A stretch of 64,000 nt of DNA from Meridianimaribacter flavus. Lineage in GTDB: Bacteria > Bacteroidota > Bacteroidia > Flavobacteriales > Flavobacteriaceae. The DNA lies in NCBI RefSeq assembly GCF_004366715.1, contig NZ_SOQZ01000002.1:372001-436000 (forward strand), given 5' to 3'. Of this stretch, positions 29,681 to 37,192 are shown one piece after another; within the stretch, counting starts at the first letter, position 1; each line of letters begins with the position of its first letter. The notes under the pieces were generated by a model. It made no database searches, was not told where the DNA came from, and worked only from the letters and a program-made list of their open reading frames with translations. The translations under genes and the position numbers were made by a program.

Positions 29681-29686
29681 TCATAA

Positions 29687-29712
29687 AAAAACTCCCAATT
29701 TGGGAGTTTTTA
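29687..29712 (-). terminator. Hairpin ACTCCCA/TGGGAGT beside the leader module
   Basis: AACTCCCA / TGGGAGTT stem with flanking A- and T-runs. On the minus strand it lies downstream of the VOC pseudogene and upstream of the leader, so it would insulate the T9SS gene. Confidence 0.7.
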
Positions 29713-29795
29713 TAGTGGTTAAGTTTTGTAAGATTAGTTTATTTTAACTCTTTTGGCTTATTTCTTATATACTCACATTTTTTTAATACGACGTT

Positions 29796-30313
29796 TTATT
29801 GCTTATGTGCATAAGCACCAGACGAATAGGTTAACTCGTAACTGTGTGTGTAAACCTCAAAAACAATCCCAAAAGGGTCTTCGACATAACACATTTTTAC
29901 GGTTTATCGTTTGGATAGTACTCTCTAATTGGCATTCGTTGTTTTCCGCCAGCAGCTACTATTTTTTCAATTAAACCTTCAATATCAGGATCTTGAACAC
30001 AAAAATGAAATAAACCAGTGTTAAACGGATTAAACTCTGGTGCTTCTTTTTTACCATGTGGAAAACTAAAAAGCTCCACTCCTATTCCATCAGATGTGGC
30101 TAAGTGAGCAATTTCAAAAGTGTCCCAATCGTTACCAAACACATCAATACACATTTGTCCAATGGCAGTATCGGTTTCTTTTTTAACTTCAGAAGGTGGC
30201 ATAATGGTATACCAACCCATTACTTCAGAATAAAACTTTGCAGCTTTATGAATATCAGGTACTGTAATACCTATATGCGAAAATGATTTTGGATAATTTT
30301 TAATAGATGTCAT
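29796..30313 (-). pseudogene. VOC/glyoxalase family gene with a one-base frameshift
   Basis: From the ATG at 30313 the frame reads a VOC protein (SFSHIGITVPDIHKAAKFYSEVMGWY, later ELFSFPHGKKEAPEFNPFNTGLFHFCVQDPD) but stops early, after YYPNDKP near 29897. One missing base in an A-run at about 29898-29902 restores the expected ending: the alternative frame continues KMCYVEDPFGIVFEVYTHSY and ends at 29796, giving about 172 residues. Without it the last beta-alpha module, which carries the metal-binding Glu (FEVYTH), is lost. Either a real inactivating mutation or a homopolymer sequencing error. The divergent HxlR regulator presumably controls it; such pairs handle reactive carbonyl or aromatic compounds. 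Confidence 0.75.
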
Positions 30314-30366
30314 AAACTTTATTTTTAATGGCAAAATTAATTTATATTTGCATTATAGGCAATAAC

Positions 30367-30396
30367 TTACCAAAAAGTAGCATAGTTACCAAAAAG
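30367..30396. promoter_or_regulatory. Direct repeat TTACCAAAAAG x2 between VOC gene and hxlR
   Basis: Two identical 11-mers at 30367-30377 and 30386-30396, 19 bp apart start to start, in the 121-bp divergent gap. A good candidate for HxlR-type binding sites or overlapping promoter elements. Confidence 0.5.
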
Positions 30397-30434
30397 AGTA
30401 AAATGCTAATTATCAATATAATAGAATTTAAATT

Positions 30435-30746
30435 TTGAATAAAGAACTGCACTGCCCTTTGAATTACACCATGAATTTAATAGGCACAAAATGGAAACCT
30501 TTAATATTATTTCATTTGCTAGAAGGTGGATTACGCTCAGGCGTTTTGCAAAAGAAAATTCCTGGTATCTCTAATAAAATGTTTACCCAAACTGTGAGAG
30601 AGTTAGAGCACGATGGACTTATTACAAGAAAGGTATTTCCTGTAGTGCCTCCTAAAGTTGAGTATCGATTGAGTGAAAGAGGACAATCGTTAGAAACTAT
30701 TTTAAGAGGATTAGACGAATGGGGTTTAGAGGATTGTAAAAAGTAG
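30435..30746 (+). CDS. HxlR family winged-helix transcriptional regulator
   Basis: 103 residues, typical HxlR size, starting at a TTG codon. The TTG start keeps the N-terminal Cys (HCPLNYTMNLIGTKWKPLI), which is conserved in the family and used for redox or electrophile sensing in relatives such as HypR/YodB. The helix-turn-helix covers about residues 30-60 (LQKKIPGISNKMFTQTVRELEHDGLI), followed by the wing RKVFPVVPPKVEYRLSERG. It is divergent from the frameshifted VOC gene, with a direct repeat in between. Likely represses that gene and perhaps itself. Followed by a terminator. Confidence 0.9.
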   Translation: MNKELHCPLNYTMNLIGTKWKPLILFHLLEGGLRSGVLQKKIPGISNKMFTQTVRELEHDGLITRKVFPVVPPKVEYRLSERGQSLETILRGLDEWGLEDCKK

Positions 30747-30754
30747 CTACAAAA

Positions 30755-30777
30755 AAAACACCCGAATTGGGTGTTTT
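30755..30777 (+). terminator. Terminator after hxlR
   Basis: AAAACACCC / GGGTGTTTT stem with 5-nt loop. The same ACACCC/GGGTGT stem recurs at 34.2, 34.4 and 35.7 kb. Confidence 0.75.
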
Positions 30778-30822
30778 AAGATGGGTTAGTTAAAAAGTAT
30801 CAACAAAAGATTACCCTCGTTT

Positions 30823-31371
30823 TTATTTTAAATTGAGTTGCCAAGACACACCAAACTGATCTTCGACAAATCCAAATTTCTGACTGAAACCGTAGTTGTT
30901 TAATGGCATCATCACTGTTCCGTTTTCTGATAGTTTTGTGAATAATTCTTCTAGTTCACTGTTATCCTTACACTCTACAAAATTAGAAACTGCTGGAGTA
31001 AATCCCCAATCGTGTATTGCAGGACTATCGCTACACATAAACTGTTTTCCGTTTAAACTAAATGTTGCATGCATTATTGTTCCTTCCTGTCCTGGAACAT
31101 CTTTTCCCCAACGTTTTACATCTTCAATTTTAGAATTATCAAACAAGTTTATGTAAAAGTTCATGGCTTGTTCGGCATCTCCTTTTTGAAAGGTTAAAAA
31201 TGTAGCTATTTGGTTGGTTGTAGTTTTTATATTGTCTTTGTACAACTGCTTTATACTGTCTAGTTCAGTTTGCAACTGGATTAACTCCTCTTTGGTTTTA
31301 CTGGTTTTCTCATTGTTTGAGCAACTTAACGTTAGTGTAAATACTAAAAGTAACAGTGTAAATTTATTCAT
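30823..31371 (-). CDS. Lipoprotein with PhnB-like VOC domain
   Basis: 182 residues. The lipoprotein signal ends at LSC (Cys17), then a helical linker with heptads (KEELIQLQTELDSIKQLYKDN), then a PhnB/3-demethylubiquinone-9 methyltransferase-like VOC domain: IATFLTFQKGDAEQAMNFYINLFDNSKI, GTIMHATFSLNGKQFMCSDS, PAVSNFVECKD and FGFVEDQFGVSWQLNL. This domain is usually cytoplasmic; attachment to a lipoprotein anchor is unusual. Role unknown, possibly ligand or metabolite binding in the periplasm. Adjacent genes are unrelated. Confidence 0.85.
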   Translation of the reverse strand: MNKFTLLLLVFTLTLSCSNNEKTSKTKEELIQLQTELDSIKQLYKDNIKTTTNQIATFLTFQKGDAEQAMNFYINLFDNSKIEDVKRWGKDVPGQEGTIMHATFSLNGKQFMCSDSPAIHDWGFTPAVSNFVECKDNSELEELFTKLSENGTVMMPLNNYGFSQKFGFVEDQFGVSWQLNLK

Positions 31372-31448
31372 GATTACATTTTATCTTAAGCTAAGATAGA
31401 GCGTATAAAATTAGATACAAAACACAGAGCATATAAGTGTATTAACTT

Positions 31449-32339
31449 TTAAAACTTTATGTTGTGTTCTTTTATAAATTTTTCAGCACTATAATCCTCT
31501 TTATAATTTAAGGCTTGTAATATTTTTTTTGCTGTTTGGATATCTTTATTAAACCCTTCAATTCCAAGATACAAATACTTAGCATAGAGAAATTGAGCAT
31601 ACTCTTTACTTGAAGGGTCACTGCCTTTATCATTAACTGCAGCCACTAGATAATCGTTAGCTGTTTTTTGGTCTTTAACAACATCACCTTTTCCTTCTCT
31701 GTAAATAACACTAACTGATGTAAGTGCTTGGGAGCGTAAGTGACTTTTTACTTTAACATACCACTCGACAGCTTTAGAATATTTTTGTTTGTTTGTAAAG
31801 GCATTTGCAAGTACAATTGCAGCTTCGTTATGACCTAACTGATGCGCTTTAGATAGATAATCTTGAAACTTTTGGAAATCTGGTTTAAAATTAAAATCAC
31901 TATGGAACCTACTGGTCGAATCATAAAGCAATCCTAAATACCAATTAGCATCGGCATTACCTGAATTAGCAGCATATTTTACTAAACCTAAGCTTATTTC
32001 ACAATCATTACATTTTTCGGTTATAGGGTTATATACTGGTATATATCTACCTTCACGCATTGCTTTATAAATAGGATAAAGCACATCAACTTCTTGCAAG
32101 GCTTTACGGTTATTATTGACACAATTAAACTTTTCCTTTTCTTTTGAAACAAATTGTAAATGAGACCATATTTCCTTAAAAGTTGTATCGTAATCTATAA
32201 GTCCTTTTTTGTTTTTTTCAAGAGTTTGATTTAATTTGGTTTGAAACCTTTGTTCACTACTACTTTGAGCAAAAAGTGAATTGTGAACACTAAATGAGCT
32301 TAGCAATATCGTTATAATAATTATTCTAATGTGTTTCAT
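31449..32339 (-). CDS. Secreted Sel1/TPR-like repeat protein
   Basis: 296 residues with a Sec signal peptide (IRIIIITILLSSFSVHNSLFAQ, cleavage near residue 25). From about residue 120 there are Sel1-like repeats: AANSGNADANWYLGLLYDSTS, KAHQLGHNEAAIVLANAFTNK and LTSVSVIYREGKGDVVKDQKTANDYLVAAVNDKG. Two Cys pairs (NCVNN; KCNDCEI) may form disulfides in the periplasm. Sel1 proteins scaffold protein complexes. No partner gene nearby. Confidence 0.75.
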   Translation of the reverse strand: MKHIRIIIITILLSSFSVHNSLFAQSSSEQRFQTKLNQTLEKNKKGLIDYDTTFKEIWSHLQFVSKEKEKFNCVNNNRKALQEVDVLYPIYKAMREGRYIPVYNPITEKCNDCEISLGLVKYAANSGNADANWYLGLLYDSTSRFHSDFNFKPDFQKFQDYLSKAHQLGHNEAAIVLANAFTNKQKYSKAVEWYVKVKSHLRSQALTSVSVIYREGKGDVVKDQKTANDYLVAAVNDKGSDPSSKEYAQFLYAKYLYLGIEGFNKDIQTAKKILQALNYKEDYSAEKFIKEHNIKF

Positions 32340-32528
32340 TGTTTTTATTTTAAATTACATTATTACAAGTAATTATATCTGTTTATAGTAACATCACGAA
32401 ATTAATTTTTTTTAAGCATAAAATCAATTTGTAACTGTACTAACACAAAAACACCCATTTTGAATGTTTTTTTAATGTGTTTATTTTGTCTAATACCTCT
32501 CAACTATAGAGTGATAAAGGGACTAGAT

Positions 32529-33101
32529 TTAAACAAATTTTAATTTATACTTTGCACAAATATCAGTAACCTTTTTCATGTCTGGAGGTCCACTAGGTAA
32601 TTGCGATAATTCTGAAAACATATCCTCTAATCCAGCTGGAAAAATACTTAACATTGCCTTAGCTTTTTCATCGCCTACAACTCTCCAAGAATGTGGTACA
32701 CCTTTAGGGCAAAAAATTAAATCGCCAGCTTGCAGAACAGTAGTGGTATTGTCTATGCTCATTTCAACCTTACCAGACAGTACTTGAAATACTTCATCTT
32801 CGTTTTCATGAACGTGAGGCGGAATTCCTACTCCAGGGTCATTGTTTTGTTCTATTAATGTAAATTGTCCATTAGTAACTTTTCCTGTTAGCTTAATAGT
32901 TTGATTATCGCCCAAAACATTCAACGCATCACCATTATCATTAGTAACTATTTTATGCTCTAAAGAAGGCTTTTCTTTAACCTCTGAAGATTCGCTTTCA
33001 GCCTCTTTTGTCGATTCTGTTTTACAAGCATTAAGCATAGGTATCATTGAAAATGCTCCAATACCAACTGCTGTAGACTTTAAAAATTTTTTACGGTTCA
33101 T
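32529..33101 (-). CDS. Cupin-domain lipoprotein
   Basis: 190 residues. The signal region MNRKKFLKSTAVGIGAFSMIPMLNAC combines an RK-containing basic stretch with a lipobox ending at Cys26. After a Glu/Ser/Lys linker comes a single cupin barrel with metal-binding motif 1 GIPPHVHENEDEVFQVLSGKVEMS (two His plus Glu) and motif 2 FCPKGVPHSWRV (His). Likely exported and membrane-anchored. Homologues include quercetin dioxygenase-like and storage cupins, so the function cannot be assigned. The odd feature is lipoprotein anchoring of a metal-binding cupin. Confidence 0.85.
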   Translation of the reverse strand: MNRKKFLKSTAVGIGAFSMIPMLNACKTESTKEAESESSEVKEKPSLEHKIVTNDNGDALNVLGDNQTIKLTGKVTNGQFTLIEQNNDPGVGIPPHVHENEDEVFQVLSGKVEMSIDNTTTVLQAGDLIFCPKGVPHSWRVVGDEKAKAMLSIFPAGLEDMFSELSQLPSGPPDMKKVTDICAKYKLKFV

Positions 33102-33147
33102 ACTATTATATTGATTGGTTAGTGTATCAAGACTATTTATTATCTAT

Positions 33148-33214
33148 GCTAAGCAATTTAACACTTAAAAACCACATAGTCAACACATCACAAATCAAAA
33201 CCCATAAAACACCA
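33148..33214. repeat. Intergenic repeat family 2, copy 1
   Basis: Key words CCACATAGTCAACACATCAC followed by ACACCA. Related copies at 34119-34183 and 35597-35663. This copy lacks the GGGTGT hairpin arm of the others. Confidence 0.7.
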
Positions 33215-33240
33215 TTAGAATATCAGGTTAAAACGCGGTT

Positions 33241-34041
33241 TTATTTTCTTTTAATATTTATAAATGGACTTTTCATTAAATAGAGAAAGGACTGTTTTTT
33301 TTCTTCTTCAAATTCAATTAAGCCATAGTTCATTTGTGCAGTAGGAATTAGTTTAAACGTTCCAAAAATTCGGTCCCAAATGATAAAAATATCTGCAAAG
33401 TTTGAGTCTGTATAAAATTGTTCTTGGTGGTGATGCACTCTATGATGATCTGGCATCACAAAGATTAAGCCTAGTGTAGTATTTAACCATTTAGGGTAAT
33501 TTAAATTTGAATGTTCTAAAAAGAAGAAAATGTAAACTATGAAATAGTAAAAAGCCAATGCTGTTACATCTAATCCAAAAATTCCTGCTGCTACAATATT
33601 ACCGCCTTGGTAAATAATTGCGAGCTCAATAGGATGAAACCTAAATGTTGTTGAAGAGTCCATAGTTGTATCACTGTGGTGCACTCTATGCAATCGCCAT
33701 AAAAGAGGAACTTTGTGCGACGCTCTATGTAACCAATATGTCGCAAAATCAAAAAGCATTACACTTAAAATTAGTTTTATCCAAAACGGTATATCAAATA
33801 AAAAAAGAAGTCCTATTTCATGAGAGTTAAGCCACTCAATACAATAGACTAAAATAGAAATGAAAAATAAGTTAATTGCAAAAAATACTATTTGAAAAAG
33901 AATGTTTTGTAATAAATGGATTCCGCGTTTTTTGAAAGAAAAAGGGTTGTCTAACAGCTGTTCGAGCGTAAAGAAAAAAGCCAACAAACCGATTATTATA
34001 TAGTTGGGATCTACATTTAAAATTGCATCTAAAATTTCCAT
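33241..34041 (-). CDS. Sterol desaturase / fatty acid hydroxylase superfamily membrane protein
   Basis: 266 residues with four or five membrane spans and the di-iron histidine clusters of the superfamily: WLHRASH, HRVHHSD, and MPDHHRVHHHQEQF, with DRIFGTF near the end. These integral-membrane enzymes hydroxylate or desaturate lipid substrates, for example carotenoids, sterols or fatty acids. In Bacteroidota, relatives often act on membrane lipids, but nothing here fixes the substrate. Starts at the ATG at 34041 and is isolated by repeat-rich gaps on both sides. Inner-membrane location inferred. Confidence 0.85.
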   Translation of the reverse strand: MEILDAILNVDPNYIIIGLLAFFFTLEQLLDNPFSFKKRGIHLLQNILFQIVFFAINLFFISILVYCIEWLNSHEIGLLFLFDIPFWIKLILSVMLFDFATYWLHRASHKVPLLWRLHRVHHSDTTMDSSTTFRFHPIELAIIYQGGNIVAAGIFGLDVTALAFYYFIVYIFFFLEHSNLNYPKWLNTTLGLIFVMPDHHRVHHHQEQFYTDSNFADIFIIWDRIFGTFKLIPTAQMNYGLIEFEEEKKQSFLYLMKSPFINIKRK

Positions 34042-34118
34042 AATTCTATGTTTTTTTCAGCTTGTATGTAGTCTTATAAAAATATGGATTGTTTTTAATT
34101 ATCTATATCAACCACCAA

Positions 34119-34183
34119 GCTAAGTTAGCATTTAAAAGCCACATAATCAACACATCACAAAATAACACCAATAAAAAACACCC
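34119..34183. repeat. Intergenic repeat family 2, copy 2
   Basis: Shares CCACATAATCAACACATCAC-type sequence with the other copies and runs into an ACACCC/GGGTGT hairpin at 34178-34194. Confidence 0.75.
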
Positions 34184-34336
34184 AAAATGGGTGTCTTTCA
34201 GGTTGGTTAAAAAAAGCGTCAACGAAACATTTATAGCATAGGCTACAAATAGTATTTTAATGTCTTAAGGTTTTTAAATTATTCGATTTATACATCTAGA
34301 ATAGAGCAATATACATACTCTCCAAACACCAGACAA

Positions 34337-34352
34337 TACGTAACGTTACGTA
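34337..34352. repeat. 16-bp perfect palindrome, copy 2
   Basis: TACGTAACGTTACGTA; also preceded, as at 27.3 kb, by ACACCA-ACAA. Lies 12 bp left of a terminator. Confidence 0.85.
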
Positions 34353-34363
34353 GTTGAACCAAA

Positions 34364-34386
34364 AAAACACCCTACTTGGGTGTTTT
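34364..34386 (-). terminator. Terminator after the serine hydrolase gene
   Basis: AAAACACCC / GGGTGTTTT stem; on the minus strand followed by a T-run. About 30 bp after the stop codon at 34415. Confidence 0.75.
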
Positions 34387-34414
34387 CACTAATTGTTTTA
34401 ATGCTTATCTAACT

Positions 34415-35449
34415 CTATTCTGTTTTGTCTTTGCTTATTATTTTTTTAATTCTGCTGTTCACTATTTCCGATAGGTTCCAGTTGTAGAGTTTTGGATCGG
34501 TTGTACTGTAAAACTGTACTACCACAGCATCAATATCTTTGTAGTATTTAGCAAAACTTTGATATCCTGGAACCCAACCAGAGTGTTCGTATTCATATAT
34601 AGAACTATAAATGTCCTGTTCTCCCTCTTTAAATAGTGAACCATCATTCAATGCTCTTAAAAATGTACCTACATCTTCTGCAGTGGCTACCATACCGCGT
34701 TCGTCCTCTTTTAAATCATAAGGATACCCAACATGATAACCACTCATTACATCATCAATATTGACTTCGCTTAACGAACCAAACGTATTGTTAAGCTTTA
34801 ATGGTATTAATACTTCCTCTTTTATAAATTGATAGTTTGGATACCCTAAAGCATCGTCCATAATCTTATTAATTAACAAATAATTGGTGTTGCAATACTC
34901 ATAGTCCTCATCTGGTTTAAAATTGGCTGGTGTATCCAAAATCAACGCAAGACTTTCTTCATAGCTAGTTGCTGGATTTCCCCAAAAGTTTGGCGTATCA
35001 GTAAAATTAGGAATCCCACTTCGATGCTGAATCATTAATCGTAAAGTTATTTTATCGGCATTTTCAATTCGTCCTACAAGTTCTGGTAGGTAATCTGCAA
35101 TGGTTTTATCTAATGAAAGCCTACCATCGTTGACCAACTTAGTAACAGCAACAGCATCGTACAACTTGCTAATACTGGCAATTTTAAAAAGTGCATTGGG
35201 TTTAGCTGGTATTTTAGTATCTCTATTGTGCCAACCAGAAGCAAAATACTGAGGTGGCTTGTTGGCTTGGTCTACATACACAACCATTCCGTCAAACCCA
35301 TGACCTATGGCTTCGTCTAGCTGTTCTTGAACCGTATTTGGTAATGGAAGTATCCAAGCTTTTACCAATAACCATGGTACAAAAAACAATGAGGTTACAG
35401 TCCCAACAAGTAAAATGACCCTTAGTATTATGGTTTTCTTTTTGCTCAT
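34415..35449 (-). CDS. Membrane-anchored serine hydrolase (class C beta-lactamase/DD-peptidase fold)
   Basis: 344 residues. An N-terminal hydrophobic anchor (ILRVILLVGTVTSLFFVPWLLV, about 8-29) precedes a penicillin-binding-protein-like transpeptidase fold: SxxK motif SISKLYDAV (nucleophile Ser) near residue 93, and YCN motif in EDYEYCNTNYLLINKIM near 181. A C-terminal HSGWVPGYQSF takes the place of the K[ST]G triad, as in many esterase-type members. Family members include beta-lactamase class C, DD-carboxypeptidases and lipolytic esterases; not enough to predict beta-lactam resistance. Exported, anchored to the inner membrane. Confidence 0.85.
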   Translation of the reverse strand: MSKKKTIILRVILLVGTVTSLFFVPWLLVKAWILPLPNTVQEQLDEAIGHGFDGMVVYVDQANKPPQYFASGWHNRDTKIPAKPNALFKIASISKLYDAVAVTKLVNDGRLSLDKTIADYLPELVGRIENADKITLRLMIQHRSGIPNFTDTPNFWGNPATSYEESLALILDTPANFKPDEDYEYCNTNYLLINKIMDDALGYPNYQFIKEEVLIPLKLNNTFGSLSEVNIDDVMSGYHVGYPYDLKEDERGMVATAEDVGTFLRALNDGSLFKEGEQDIYSSIYEYEHSGWVPGYQSFAKYYKDIDAVVVQFYSTTDPKLYNWNLSEIVNSRIKKIISKDKTE

Positions 35450-35596
35450 AGTAGTATGTGTTAGTGTTAGTTATTTACACTTGCAAAAGTCTATTACTTT
35501 GGTAAGAATTAAAATTAATAATTCCTGAATTGTTAAATGGTTTTGATGAAATGTCATAAACCCAATATATTTTGTTGCTTACTTATCAACAAACCG

Positions 35597-35663
35597 AAAC
35601 GAATTTAACTTTTATAAACCACAAAATCAACACATCGCAACATAGCATCAATAAAACACACCC
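35597..35663. repeat. Intergenic repeat family 2, copy 3
   Basis: Contains ACCACAAAATCAACACATCG and ends in an ACACACCC/GGGTGTGT hairpin (35653-35679). Same order of parts as copy 2. Confidence 0.7.
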
Positions 35664-35679
35664 TTGTTGGGTGTGTTTT
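35653..35679 (-). terminator. Hairpin terminator downstream of 35732 gene
   Basis: An AAAACACACCC / GGGTGTGTTTT 11-bp perfect stem with a 5-nt loop, about 55 bp beyond the stop codon on the minus strand. Forms the right end of repeat family 2 copy 3. Confidence 0.65.
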
Positions 35680-35731
35680 GGGTAACAGTCTCATATAACC
35701 ACATACAGTTACACATTTTTGTAACTAATTT

Positions 35732-36436
35732 TTATCTCATCCATCCTTCTACTATATAATTTCGCTCTGTTATTTTGTAATCCTTACTACCATTTAGAGG
35801 TTCGAACCATAATTCAATTCTCGCTCCATATTTATCTCCCCAAGAACCTTCATAAATCATGATTTCACCAGAATATAATTTAGATTCGAGATTTTCTACA
35901 TTGACTTTAGACTTAATTTTCATTCTATCTGCTGAAAGGTGGTCATTAGAAGTCACTTCAAATGCTTTTATGTAAAAGTTTCCTTTTTCAGTCGATTTAT
36001 AATTTGTAAAGTAAATATAAATTCCTGGTTGAAAAGATGAAGCCAAAACCAAATCAAATTTCCCAAAGTCATTTTCAGTTGGTTCTTTTTCTAAGGGTTC
36101 ATAAATCTCAATGTCTTTTGGAATTTCTTTGTTTACTCCGTAGTAGTCTGGTGGAGAAAAAGTAAAAATGATTGATACAAAAACAAATAAAAATCCTGAA
36201 ATCAGTATTTGTGGGATTAAGAAGTACCACTTTTTAATAACTATTTGAACAATTGCTGATACTATATTTCCTATAATATTTAGAAAAAATAACATCAGAG
36301 AAAAATTAATTATTGAGTCGCTTTTCAAAACTTCTCCAAGTTGAAATGCCATCAAAGGAATCAAATACAACAAAATTGGAATCCACCAAACTTTGAAGTA
36401 TTTAAAAAAGATGTTTTTGACTTTCCCTAAGCTCAT
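35732..36436 (-). CDS. Unknown membrane protein with extracytoplasmic C-terminal domain
   Basis: 234 residues, family not recognised. Three to four hydrophobic segments (about 15-32, 42-65, 72-92) form the N-terminal half. The remaining 135 residues are soluble, with many Lys and Glu and beta-type alternation (FDLVLASSFQPGIYIYFTNYKSTEKGNFYIKAFEV), ending ITERNYIVEGWMR. No cysteine or catalytic motif evident. Lone gene between repeat family 2 and the cassette-tail repeat copy B, which lies upstream of it. Confidence 0.65.
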   Translation of the reverse strand: MSLGKVKNIFFKYFKVWWIPILLYLIPLMAFQLGEVLKSDSIINFSLMLFFLNIIGNIVSAIVQIVIKKWYFLIPQILISGFLFVFVSIIFTFSPPDYYGVNKEIPKDIEIYEPLEKEPTENDFGKFDLVLASSFQPGIYIYFTNYKSTEKGNFYIKAFEVTSNDHLSADRMKIKSKVNVENLESKLYSGEIMIYEGSWGDKYGARIELWFEPLNGSKDYKITERNYIVEGWMR

Positions 36437-36464
36437 TTTAATTCAGGACGATAATTTTTTTTTA

Positions 36465-36490
36465 GGCGAGAACAAGCAATTACTTATAGC
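36465..36490 (-). repeat. Cassette-tail repeat, copy B (truncated)
   Basis: GAACAAGCAATTACTTATAG is shared with copies A and C; the CATTGTT end is missing and replaced by a T-run. It lies 49 bp beyond the stop codon of the unknown lipoprotein gene at 36539. Confidence 0.65.
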
Positions 36491-36538
36491 TTTTTTTAAT
36501 AAACGTTTTTTATTCTTTTGGTATTGCTTAATTAGATT

Positions 36539-37069
36539 CTAACGCTTTTGGTCAACCATTTTCCAATAAACTTCATAAAAATCTTTCTTTTCTGGATTGT
36601 GGTGTTTTATCAACTCTCCAAAGAGATTAGTTATTGCGATTTTTTCTTCAGTTTGTTCCGTCAAAACGTCTCTTTCTTTTTCATCTAATATCATAACAGA
36701 TGCGTAAATATGTTTCCATTCCTCTAGTCCGTTTGTAAAAACTGTATATTTTTTTCCGTTTGACAAAAGGTCTATATTATTCCACATTAGTATTGGGTGA
36801 TTTCTGTTACTCGGAAAAATTTCCTTATCCCATTTCCCAAATTTATCATACATCACTTTATGAGTGTAAAAAGCAGAATATACACACTCATATCTAATTT
36901 CATTAATTTCTGTAGTGTCTATACCATTTACAGCAACATATTTTTCATTCAAAATTTCCGTATACTTATTCTTGTAAATTTCCGGACATTTCACTTCCCT
37001 AATTGCCGTTTTAGATGAAGAACAACTAAAAAAAATAGAAAGTATGATTGTTATATATATACCTTTCAT
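36539..37069 (-). CDS. Unknown small lipoprotein
   Basis: 176 residues from the ATG at 37069; a start at 37129 would add 20 residues ahead of the signal. The lipoprotein signal ends at FFSC (Cys16). The rest has no recognised domain: a motif-free acidic/aromatic sequence with two further cysteines in VKCPEIYKNK and RYECVYSAF, then amphipathic helices (DEKERDVLTEQTEEKIAITNLFGEL). The lipoprotein signal implies envelope anchoring. Lone gene; the truncated tail repeat B follows, and the 16-bp palindrome lies upstream. Function unknown. Confidence 0.65.
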   Translation of the reverse strand: MKGIYITIILSIFFSCSSSKTAIREVKCPEIYKNKYTEILNEKYVAVNGIDTTEINEIRYECVYSAFYTHKVMYDKFGKWDKEIFPSNRNHPILMWNNIDLLSNGKKYTVFTNGLEEWKHIYASVMILDEKERDVLTEQTEEKIAITNLFGELIKHHNPEKKDFYEVYWKMVDQKR

Positions 37070-37172
37070 AGACTTGGTTCTAATATTTGCTAACTCTTTA
37101 AAATATATAAATTGCTTTTTATAACCCATATCGAGAGTTAAACGAAGTTAGCATTTAAAAATTAAAAATCTA

Positions 37173-37188
37173 TACGTAACGTTACGTA
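37173..37188. repeat. 16-bp perfect palindrome, copy 3
   Basis: TACGTAACGTTACGTA, four bases from the bacilliredoxin stop codon (37193) on the minus strand. Preceded by GTTAGCATTTAAAA, a fragment also found in repeat family 2 copy 2. Confidence 0.85.
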
Positions 37189-37192
37189 GTTT

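Larger units (their letters stand above)
34042..34414. other. 373-bp gene-free, repeat-rich intergenic region
   Basis: No open frame of note. It contains repeat family 2 copy 2 (34119-34183) with an ACACCC/GGGTGT hairpin, then a non-repetitive AT-rich stretch, then the 16-bp palindrome (34337-34352) and the terminator at 34364-34386. Confidence 0.7.
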
